20,458 nt of DNA from positions 1 through 20,458 of IMG/VR virus record IMGVR_UViG_3300022837_000121; one strand, 5' to 3'. Positions 9,201 through 15,353 of the stretch are shown here, one piece after another. The translations under genes and the position numbers were made by a program. The stretch is from a virus. Under the pieces are notes generated by a model. The model ran no database searches. It was not told the DNA's origin and saw only the letters and a list, made by a program, of their open reading frames with translations. Numbering within the stretch: the stretch's first letter is position 1; each line of letters opens with the position of its first letter.

Positions 9201-12200
9201 GCGTAAGGCAGCTCCATGGTCGCCTTGTAGGCTGTGCTAAAGTTTTTACCTTCTGCCTTGGCCTGCTTTTTGAGGTTGCTGATCGTGTCTTTCTTCAGCA
9301 GCTGGTCGGCCATCTGATCAGGGCCAAACGTCTCGAGCGCAGCTTGGATGTTTTGCAGGTTGATCTTCATCGACTTGTTGCGTTCGCCGCCGAACGTGAC
9401 ATTCGGGTCGATGCGCCCGTCGCGCCGGAACTGTTCCATGACGCGCGAAGCGAAGCGGAAATTGTCGGCGACCTTGGCACCATCCGAGGTGATGGCGATC
9501 AGCGCGGTGAAGAAGTCGCGGGCGGCCTGCTGCGAACCAAGGGCAGCGACGCCCGGCAGGTTCATGTCCAGATCGCCAATGAGCTCGGGGAACGCGCCAC
9601 CAAAGACGTCGAGCGCTCGCTGGAACTTTTCGGAATACCAGCCGACAGCCGAGCGCTCAGGATTGGCGCGAGCCTGCTCGACCTCGAACATGACCTCCTC
9701 GACGGCCCAGTCCGAGATCCGGTCGGCAGCCTCGGCGCTATAATCACCGCGCTCGATGGTGCCGAACTGCTCGCGCTGGCGGCCCTCGAGGGCGGCAGCC
9801 ACTTCGCGGGTGCTGGGCGCGCGGCCTTCGGAGGGAACCTCCAGAGCTTCTTCGCCCCGGCGGATCGTGGCAGTCTGCTCCAGCACCGTAGGCGCAGCCT
9901 GCGGCCCAGACAGAAGCGCTCGGTCTCCAATGTTGTCGAGAATGACCTCGAATGTACCGTCATCAAGACGGCGATACACCCTGATGCTGTCGGCTGTTGT
10001 CAGTGCCTCGAGAGGACCAGTGTACTTATCCGACGGGGTCCAGCCCTGCTCGCTCGGAACAGCCTCGACAAGATACGTTCCGCTGTCCCCGCGCCCGTAG
10101 CGAGAAGAGGTTTTGCCGCGCATAAAATAGGGCATCTGGTAGCCCTTTTTTGTGCCCTGCGCTGCCCTGATCTCACCGCTTTCTAAAAAGTCGGCGTACC
10201 CCGCCTCACCGATAAATCGGTACGCCCGGTCTGGGCGGTAAAGGATGTTGTCCTCTGGCAAAACCCTGTCTCGGTCCAGCAGCCCAGCGGGGGTGCGGAC
10301 CTGCTCGTTGTACGCCACATCCGCATCAGTGAGCGCAGGCTGCTCTAGGGCAGGCGCAACGGCGGCACGGCCTTCAGTTTCGAAGGTGACCCGGTCGCGA
10401 TCATACAGGCTCTGCGCCGTCGTGCCGGGCTCGAACAGCGCAGCACGGGCGGCGTACCGCTCTGCCATCAGCCGACCGGCTGCGCGCGACTGGCCCTTGG
10501 TCAAGCCGGTGGTGGTGCGCAGCTGCTCGGTGATCGTGTCGGCCAGCGTGTTGATCTCGCCTGCCACGTTCTGTGCTTGCTCCAACACACCCTGCAACCG
10601 CGCGATATCAGCCTCGCGGTTGGCAAGGTCTGCACGCGCCTCGGCTGCCGTAGGTGCCCCAGCTTGCGTACGCACATGTTCAGACAGGCGGGCAAAGGCG
10701 TCGCCCTGCAGCGTCAGCACGCGGCTGGCTGTGGTGACCACATCGCCAGACAGTTCGCCCTGCTGCGTCAGCTCGTCCTCGACGTTTAGGTAGGCGATGT
10801 CGTCGTCGGTCAGCGCGCCCTCCTGATACAGGCGCTCGATCTCCTGCACAGGGATCGACACCTCTTGATCCCCGGACGCAACCAGAAGCTCGCGCACCGC
10901 TTCGGGATCGCGGGCAAAAGTCGCTGTTTCTTCGATGGCCGCGCGCGTGGTTTCGAGGGCCTGCTGCGCAGCCGTAGCCTGATCAGCTGCGCTTTGCAGG
11001 GCACCGGGGGCCAGCAACTGGTTGAGCTCTGGGGGCAGTCGGTCCGCGCCGAACGGCCGGCCAGCAGCCAGCGGCACTTCGATCAGCGCGGTCGGGAGCT
11101 CGGCAAGCGCTTCGATTGTGATGTCTCTGGGGCTGCTGATTTCGCCCTCGCTGGCGAGCTGGGCGAGGGCCTCACCCGTACCGCCTGCAGTGGCCTGCAC
11201 CACTGTCTGCGCCGACACGTCACCAAGAGCAGTACGCCCGAGGCGCACCCCAGACGCGACGCCAGCGAGCCCGTCAAGGATCGCAATGGGCATCGCGCGG
11301 GCGAAGCCAAAGTCTGCGGCCTCTTGCATGAGATCGGCGTTCTGCAGGATGGCGACAGCATCCTCGACGGAGTTGATCGTGTACCCACGCTCCGCCAAGA
11401 ATTGCGTGGTAGACAGGACGTATTCTCGGCCACCGCCGGTTGTCGCGCCAACGGCAGCACCGAACGGCAGAGACCCCGTGACCCGAGACACAACAATGGT
11501 CGCGGCAATGTTTGGCGCGCTCTCGAGAATGGTCTCTGCAAGGAACAGGCCCCCATTTACGGGGTCAGACGCGAACGCATCCAGTGTCCCAATAACGGTA
11601 TTGGGGGCTTGACTTAGGGTGTTCGTAATAAAGCTCTGGCTGCCGGGGTTTCGCACCAAGCCTTCCGCCTGGGCGACAAGTTCACCGGCGCTGAAGAAGT
11701 ATTCCCCGGCGCGCTGCAGAGCTGCGGATCGGTCTTCTTCGGTCAGCCCCTGCACCAGATTGTATTGCTGGCGGGCCGCAGCTAAAACCGACATGCGCAT
11801 GGACGCCGGATAATTCTCCATCGCGGCCCAGCCGCCGTACTGGGCGGCTAGGCGCTCAATGATCTGCTCTTCGGTAGACCCAATATCGAGTGCGACCCCA
11901 AGCTCAAACGACGCCCCGAGGGTGGGTAGAGCGGCAATGGTTTGTAGAGTGCCGCGCGTGATGGCGCGACCGACAAGCGTATCCTCCAGCCGATCACCCA
12001 GCGCCTCAACACTGCCTGCAACGGCACCTACCGACCACTCTTTTTGCGCCTCTGTAAACGCCTGCTCTGTTGTGGCGAGTTCTGCGGCATCGTCTCGAAA
12101 ATCAGCGTACCCGGCACCTTGCGTGGCGAGCCGACGAAGCCCCGGGTTCTGCTGCAGCAGCGCGCGGTACGCATCGTTGGGCGCAGCCCGAGAGCGTTCG

Positions 12201-12589
12201 ATGTAGGTCTGCGCGGCGAGGGGTAGGGGGATGCCCTGATCCCGAGCCATCCGACGGATTTCGGCGACGACCTCTGGCCGCACACCTTCGCTGAGCAGGC
12301 CGTTTGCCGCAGCCACACCTGACGCAGCTTCCTGCGCAACGCGGGCCGTGTCGTCAACCCCCATGGTTGGCGCAGCGGATGGCGCGGGCGCAAGGGGCGC
12401 AGTGTCGCCTCGGATCACTCGATCCAACGCGGAAGCAAAGGGTGACGGCGTAGGGGCTGCACCAGTCAACAGATTTGTGGTGGGGGCAAGCGGCGTTGTC
12501 GGTATCGCTGGCGCTGCTGCAGGAGCACCTGTGGCCTGCTGCTGCAGAACACGATCAAGTGCGCCAGAAAAGTCCAGTTCGTCAGCCAT
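3230..12589 (-). CDS. Giant polyvalent virion/ejection protein with HEVGH metallopeptidase (3119 aa)
   Basis: This single uninterrupted frame encodes about 340 kDa and sits where T7-like phages carry the ejected core protein (gp16). Visible layout: a Pro/Ala-rich N-terminus with a repeated F-x-x-A-L-D-R-V motif (7-15, 51-59); a glycine-rich hydrophobic stretch (about 320-520); Ala/Gln-rich helices (about 520-700); an effector-like alpha/beta domain (784-890), possibly ADP-ribosyltransferase-like; an unassigned domain (about 920-1180) with FGPKLGAFYANL; an H-D-A-F-G-H domain (about 1400-1610; H1541, H1546, E1580); and a Pro/Thr linker. Then come a zincin-type peptidase with HEVGH at 1689-1693 and HELWARGFE at 1805-1813, a long basic helical region (about 1830-2450), and a C-terminal region with FYSYFN near 2917 and hydrophobic segments near 2950, 3005 and 3040. 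Domain mixing of this kind is known from phage 'polyvalent proteins', which are thought to be injected with the DNA. The start is 8 bp after the upstream stop, with AGGA at 12596-12599. No lysozyme/transglycosylase domain is recognisable. Peptidase assignment is strong; the other domain roles are inferred. Confidence 0.9.
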   Translation of the reverse strand: MADELDFSGALDRVLQQQATGAPAAAPAIPTTPLAPTTNLLTGAAPTPSPFASALDRVIRGDTAPLAPAPSAAPTMGVDDTARVAQEAASGVAAANGLLSEGVRPEVVAEIRRMARDQGIPLPLAAQTYIERSRAAPNDAYRALLQQNPGLRRLATQGAGYADFRDDAAELATTEQAFTEAQKEWSVGAVAGSVEALGDRLEDTLVGRAITRGTLQTIAALPTLGASFELGVALDIGSTEEQIIERLAAQYGGWAAMENYPASMRMSVLAAARQQYNLVQGLTEEDRSAALQRAGEYFFSAGELVAQAEGLVRNPGSQSFITNTLSQAPNTVIGTLDAFASDPVNGGLFLAETILESAPNIAATIVVSRVTGSLPFGAAVGATTGGGREYVLSTTQFLAERGYTINSVEDAVAILQNADLMQEAADFGFARAMPIAILDGLAGVASGVRLGRTALGDVSAQTVVQATAGGTGEALAQLASEGEISSPRDITIEALAELPTALIEVPLAAGRPFGADRLPPELNQLLAPGALQSAADQATAAQQALETTRAAIEETATFARDPEAVRELLVASGDQEVSIPVQEIERLYQEGALTDDDIAYLNVEDELTQQGELSGDVVTTASRVLTLQGDAFARLSEHVRTQAGAPTAAEARADLANREADIARLQGVLEQAQNVAGEINTLADTITEQLRTTTGLTKGQSRAAGRLMAERYAARAALFEPGTTAQSLYDRDRVTFETEGRAAVAPALEQPALTDADVAYNEQVRTPAGLLDRDRVLPEDNILYRPDRAYRFIGEAGYADFLESGEIRAAQGTKKGYQMPYFMRGKTSSRYGRGDSGTYLVEAVPSEQGWTPSDKYTGPLEALTTADSIRVYRRLDDGTFEVILDNIGDRALLSGPQAAPTVLEQTATIRRGEEALEVPSEGRAPSTREVAAALEGRQREQFGTIERGDYSAEAADRISDWAVEEVMFEVEQARANPERSAVGWYSEKFQRALDVFGGAFPELIGDLDMNLPGVAALGSQQAARDFFTALIAITSDGAKVADNFRFASRVMEQFRRDGRIDPNVTFGGERNKSMKINLQNIQAALETFGPDQMADQLLKKDTISNLKKQAKAEGKNFSTAYKATMELPYAALVFGPKLGAFYANLMGDTGYLTMDRWWSRTFNRYRGTLLAAPTEAGMGRVKELIIADRRLNVTTDQLSDDEALVYAADYVASYKAKEYKSGTEIEKAANTVYKAAFDQLEDQPFNASDREFMVNTTLQMQDKLAQQGVDLTVADIQAVLWYYEKRLYAELGARATADVSYEEIARQIIEGRADPAAGEGVAGSELNLDAIGDESGAREPADDYFEQEPESGVDERGRGRGTGGYSSGGLAPLEGAPTVVGAAGPDAELVAVAEQYAAANGIDLRRQAEFVEIDPERATRIAQAYDQMVHAPQDPAVQAAYADLTQQTIAQYQALVDAGYTFTFFDSETDPYAGNPWNAMRELRANKTMAVYGTYDGYGTEGLTQAAIEDNPMLQDTGLVWMDQSGAERPVTANDLFRAVHDAFGHGIEGAGFRARGEENAWQAHIRLFTGPAIGVLTSETRGQNSWLNYGPFGEQNRTASVEGTVFAPQKAGVMPEFTWNEGRSADEAATAPALEQPGPTPGQPAPTPETPQQGTVGAPRGAYRLPTTDDPRNLIRLSANADPSTFVHEVGHMFLFQMLRDIADPRITPEGKTQLEAQITATRAWFSSNAAQGLTDLKALAKSINKRAVAAPDDAELQLRASRLTAAVQRAEAGGGAAYMQQVAQAFMDPAAPGRDQAAEVVYHELWARGFESYLGTGSAPSAELRSVFAKFAQYISNVYKSLRRLNVTVSPEVADVFDRLLATEEAITQERRGAMYQLSPGVLEGATPAEANQLRKLASEAEDQARTEMAARVGNSLRAEDRAKRRARRETLANELSEQVAAEPVYAATNIAKRGVMPDGTKTGTGKIDRAELVAIVGEEAVGRMPSGMVSGRVRPDNAIPLGDLATLSGFPDIYSMIEALTNPTPTPEATAVKERTDAAMLQEFGADLDAQALQIKAVEVVQNDKFQQLQQLQIRILRRLAAQPMARVAQRQAEQEGAPAAAVDRAATQAAQAEQAAASTPREGVQASLARIRADVQRTANASQRRAQVAARRQTASIRLGMDPAAITAAAQRYVRTIKVKDATPARYRQAAARLTAKIERAIADRDYTQAATLMEQRALNLAVAKEASIIQTKVETQRTRWREVTARSDKRLAQRYSIDWINAIRVVLEPFGMARNTPRNYDPARSLADLQAVEPTLYTEIQLAISTYAARSQAAAQANPNNPYKDLTVQEALDLLETADTMLANARDSHGILVEGRRVEFGFIADEVAVNVGQRRKVQKQAGRIGRGRGSRTFRETRRQLGAFKASLRRIEQWARDFDNGKPRGPLTRYLVRPVMAAVDAYTVARRGPQEALAALLRNRTDLMARRPIRATELDGYVFQTKGELIMALLHTGNDSNKRKLLLGGATDVETSRRYVWGSQDADSNLDTSRWDTFVDRLFADGTLTQADMELVQGIWDIFEQTKQAAQAAHKQMYGYYFAEVQADPVVTPVGSYPGGYAPAITDSMMNPDGARFEAEEVMSQQSSASMFPGAEKGFTQSRVEYNQPLDLDLTRIPAHFDRVMKFAYLGPAVRQAARLVTNKAFREAVRPGSPDVIDVAVIPWLQRTVQQRVTTPPTDRGWSGLSRVAAAVDRRVGLHIMAGNMVNAAQQITGFPVAAARIPARHLAVAATRWRVNTQSARSYIIAQSPFMQDRLTGGMNEASTTLQNILTEPGLLNRTRNAAQQYGYFAQQIAQNLVDPTVWLAAERHGMEVAYPAAYAEALDRTGDEAAADTAARAEVVAYADSVVRDTQAPLQPSDVSGIEASSPLARLFLKFYSYFNAMGNLLVTEKNIAMNSDMNWAGRYGRSFYAYLMIVTIPTIVAESIAQLARSGFDDLEDEDERDQLMFELLIGSQLKTMAAMVPFAGAVASTAYGIAVTDQVYDDRISLSAGIGVTESTLQGVIRLIAAAADPDTDIETRRAVKTTLDAMGLALGLPINWASKPISYAISVNEGDSRPEGMLDILQGALTGRDGTDR

Positions 12590-12597
12590 GCTTAATC

Positions 12598-14328
12598 CTA
12601 TTCACTTGCCGCTTGGGACTGCGTGTACACCTGTTGTATCAGTTCTGGCGTCGGCTGTAACCCGCGAGCTTCAATGGCCTGCCTGATCGACGGGATGCTA
12701 CCAGAAGGAACCCCCGGCACAAACTCGACCGCCTCCTGACCCAGCAAGACCTGCCATCTAGGAGCCGTGTTCACGCCGTATATCACGCCCTCAGACGTCA
12801 CGACAGGCGTGTTAAGGAAGTCGGCGTAGCGCGCAATAGCCTGCGCGTCCCATGCCTCACCGGCGGCAAGTGTGCGCTGCTTTTCGCTCTCCATCAAAAG
12901 ATACAGCTGGTTGCGGTCGGCAATGTCTGCGTCCTTGGCGTCTCCACCGGCGCGAACGCCCATGGCAGTGATGATCGTATCAATCGTGCTCTGCTCAGTG
13001 CGTATGCCCTGCCATTTGTAATCATCGACGCCGGACATCGCGTTGCGGGCGGAGCGCTGATCTGAGAGCAGCGTCTCCCATTGACTGGTGTTGAGCCGAC
13101 CAACTACTGCCGCGAGGTCGTAATCGGCCAGCTGTTCAGCGGACAGCAGGCGAATGCTTCTGTACAGATCGTTGTCCCCGATGACCCGAGACCCGCCGTT
13201 AAGCGCTTCAAGATCCGATCGTTGACCCGGGGTGAACTGCGCAAGCTGCCCTGCGTCATACTCCGCAAACAGCGTGCCGTTCAGCGCGGCCTGCCGTGCG
13301 CCGTCAAAGGTCTGCTCGCGTTGCTGCGCATCGACAGCGGCGGCGCTTGAGAACCGGCGCTCAATCTCCGCCACAAGATCCCGTTCGGTGTCCCCGTCGA
13401 GCCCCATGCTGCGTGCGGCCTGCGTCGCCCCAGCCAAGTCGTCTGGGTATTGCTGGAAGATCATGCTTGCGCCGTTGATGACGACGTCGATCTGCTCACC
13501 GTACTGCACGGTGCGCGTCAGCAGATCATCCTCTGCAAGCGTGATGCTGCCGCGCTCGACGGCCTGATCGTAAAGCGCGCGGCCTATCTTGGGTTCGCCC
13601 TGACCGACCGCGCGCATAATGGCAGTGCGCTGGAACTGCTCCAGCTCAGTGGCGACCGCTTCGTCGATCAGTCGCTGGCGCTCACCCCCGTCAGGCACGG
13701 CAGCAAAGTCATAGGCCGCTCGGTTGGTGGTGGCAGACACCAGCCGGGCCTCGGCGGCGGCCATGGCTTCTGGGGACGCCCAAGCGGTCGCAGCGGCCTT
13801 TTTTGCCGCAGCCTCGGCCTCGCGGCGCAGGCGGTTGTTGTACGCCTCTCGCTGCTGGAACTCGTATCTGGCGGTCTGATCGAGCAGGGCCTCGCGTCGG
13901 CGCTGGGCAAACTCTTGTGCTGCCTGCCTACCGTTGCGGGACAAGCTGCTCAGGCTATTGTTGTATTGCGTCAGGTGCTCGTCAAAATCAGTCTCAATGC
14001 GCTGCGTTAAACCGAAGGCGTCCCGCTCTTGAAGAGCAAGCGCGCCGCCGTTTCCAGTGGGTGCCCCAGTGACGTCTTCGCCAAAAAGAGTGTTGCGCTC
14101 CCAGTCCCCAACGCCTGCCTGCAGCTCCAGCAGCAGACGTTCGTCCTGCTGCTCCTGCAAGTAATTGGCAAACTGCACCCCACTTTCACCAAGTTGCTGT
14201 AGCATGCGAGAGTTGAAGGTCGTGTCTGGCAAACGCAGTTGCTGAATTGGCGTTGCAGCAGCCTGCGCCTGCATGCCGCCCAGTTGCTGTGCGCCTTGAA
14301 TCTCGGGGGTGGGGATGCGGATAACCAT
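12598..14328 (-). CDS. Probable internal virion / DNA-ejection protein (576 aa)
   Basis: The protein is 576 residues, mostly helical, rich in Gln, Ala, Glu and Arg, with no signal peptide or membrane segment. It begins with a Gln/Ala-rich tail, followed by MLQQLGESGVQFANYLQEQQ. The segment DWERNTLFGED leading into ALALQERDAFG resembles the region found near the N-terminus of podovirus internal virion proteins. Residues about 150-215 form a probable coiled coil (RRREALLDQTARYEFQQRE, then an Ala-rich stretch). The gene lies between a gp14-like protein and the giant ejection protein, matching the T7 order gp14-gp15-gp16, so a gp15-like core role is likely. This rests on position and composition, not on confident homology. 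Twelve bp separate it from the upstream gene, with AAGGA at 14338-14342 upstream of the ATG. Confidence 0.8.
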   Translation of the reverse strand: MVIRIPTPEIQGAQQLGGMQAQAAATPIQQLRLPDTTFNSRMLQQLGESGVQFANYLQEQQDERLLLELQAGVGDWERNTLFGEDVTGAPTGNGGALALQERDAFGLTQRIETDFDEHLTQYNNSLSSLSRNGRQAAQEFAQRRREALLDQTARYEFQQREAYNNRLRREAEAAAKKAAATAWASPEAMAAAEARLVSATTNRAAYDFAAVPDGGERQRLIDEAVATELEQFQRTAIMRAVGQGEPKIGRALYDQAVERGSITLAEDDLLTRTVQYGEQIDVVINGASMIFQQYPDDLAGATQAARSMGLDGDTERDLVAEIERRFSSAAAVDAQQREQTFDGARQAALNGTLFAEYDAGQLAQFTPGQRSDLEALNGGSRVIGDNDLYRSIRLLSAEQLADYDLAAVVGRLNTSQWETLLSDQRSARNAMSGVDDYKWQGIRTEQSTIDTIITAMGVRAGGDAKDADIADRNQLYLLMESEKQRTLAAGEAWDAQAIARYADFLNTPVVTSEGVIYGVNTAPRWQVLLGQEAVEFVPGVPSGSIPSIRQAIEARGLQPTPELIQQVYTQSQAASE

Positions 14329-14340
14329 GCGCTGCTGTCC

Positions 14341-14904
14341 TTAACTAAGAAGATCCGGGGAGCGGCCACGGGATCGGCTAGAGCCCGCAAACACCTGGCT
14401 ATCCGAGGGGAGCGTATTAAATATGGAGCTTGCCTGCGAGAGCCCCGCAGCTGCGCCAGCAAGCATTGGGTTGATCGAGGAGGCCTGAAGATCAAAGAGC
14501 CCTGCCTGAGCCCGGAATTGCCCGCCCTCGATGCTTGCTCTGCGCGCCTCTCGGTCAATGTTGCCTTTCAACGTCATAATATCAAATTGCCCCGCGGTCT
14601 GCAGGTCGCCCATCAGCGCGCCCGCCGTGGTCTCCCCACCGCCCTCTAGCAAAAGGCCGCCACCCGCGATCGCCGCGCGGGCCGCACCGATGGTCTGGTT
14701 GACCCGACTGCGCTGGATGTCGCGAGCGACCTCACCTCGTTGGATGATGTCGGCTTCATTCTGGGCAGAGATGATCGAATTATTGCGCGCGACGGCGGAG
14801 CTGTATTCTGCCTGCGCCTTTTGAGCATTGGCCTGCTGCACGGCGCTGACTGTTGCAACCGCGGTAGACGCCAAGACCGCTGCGGTCGCCAAGGTAATAC
14901 ACAT
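14341..14904 (-). CDS. Internal virion protein, T7 gp14-like (187 aa)
   Basis: This 187-residue protein starts with a short hydrophobic segment, TLATAAVLASTAVATVSAV. An Ala/Gln/Asn-rich amphipathic helix follows, then Arg-rich helices and a glycine-rich stretch (AAIAGGGLLLEGGGE). That architecture is typical of the gp14-like internal virion proteins of podoviruses, which are ejected first and form a pore in the outer membrane. The hydrophobic N-terminus would fit that role and need not be a secretion signal. The ATG (14902-14904) overlaps the stop of the acetyltransferase gene by one base (TAATG). A good AAGGAAG site is at 14912-14918, 7 bp from the start. The C-terminus is Ser/Arg-rich and probably flexible. 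The family assignment comes from length, composition and position. Confidence 0.78.
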   Translation of the reverse strand: MCITLATAAVLASTAVATVSAVQQANAQKAQAEYSSAVARNNSIISAQNEADIIQRGEVARDIQRSRVNQTIGAARAAIAGGGLLLEGGGETTAGALMGDLQTAGQFDIMTLKGNIDREARRASIEGGQFRAQAGLFDLQASSINPMLAGAAAGLSQASSIFNTLPSDSQVFAGSSRSRGRSPDLLS

Positions 14905-15353
14905 TATGCGGCTTCCTTCTTATGCACAGTGCCTGCGGTCTCGTAACCCATGCGCTGCAATACGTTGCTGGCAGTCTGGTTGTCGACGCCAGCATACACG
15001 ACGGGACGCAGGACGTCAGCGGCATTCTCGTGTGCCCACTTTTCAAACGCACGCAGCAGCATAACGCCAGCGCGTGACCCCCGATCTGCTTCGCGAACGT
15101 AGAAGGCGTGATCGACGGCGACTTGCACATCGATCCACAGATCCTGCACCACTTCGCCGACGAACGCGCCCACCAGCTCGCCCTTGGTCGCGTAGCCAAT
15201 CGACAGCACTTCTGGCACCTCGATCAGCCGCGTCAGGATGAACTCCACGCGGGCCTCGTCCATGGGGTAGGCGGCATAGACGCCAGTGCGGTGCATCTCG
15301 CGCGCCAGCTCTAGCAGCTGCGGCAGGTCGGCTGGGCGGAGGTCACGGATCAT
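14904..15353 (-). CDS. GNAT-family N-acetyltransferase (149 aa)
   Basis: The length and fold pattern fit a single GNAT domain, which transfers acetyl from acetyl-CoA to an amine. It opens with the typical beta1-alpha1 IRDLRPADLPQLLELAREM. The acetyl-CoA-binding motif A is the strand AFYVRE followed by DRGSRAGVMLLRAFEKWA (about residues 83-107). Here RGSRAG replaces the usual R/Q-x-x-G-x-G/A, as in other phage GNATs I recall. The C-terminal part, NQTASNVLQRMGYETAG, is the usual motif B with the aromatic that packs on CoA. The gene is wedged between the nozzle and an internal virion protein, with one-base stop/start overlaps on both sides (TGATG at 15351-15355, TAATG at 14902-14906), so it is an integral operon member. 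The substrate is unknown. A virion protein, a host protein or an aminoglycoside-like small molecule are all possible. Confidence 0.88.
   Translation of the reverse strand: MIRDLRPADLPQLLELAREMHRTGVYAAYPMDEARVEFILTRLIEVPEVLSIGYATKGELVGAFVGEVVQDLWIDVQVAVDHAFYVREADRGSRAGVMLLRAFEKWAHENAADVLRPVVYAGVDNQTASNVLQRMGYETAGTVHKKEAA

Noticed and set aside
9344-10186. 280-residue plus-strand open frame
   Set aside because: It is antisense to the effector-like and neighbouring domains, whose coding signals are clear.
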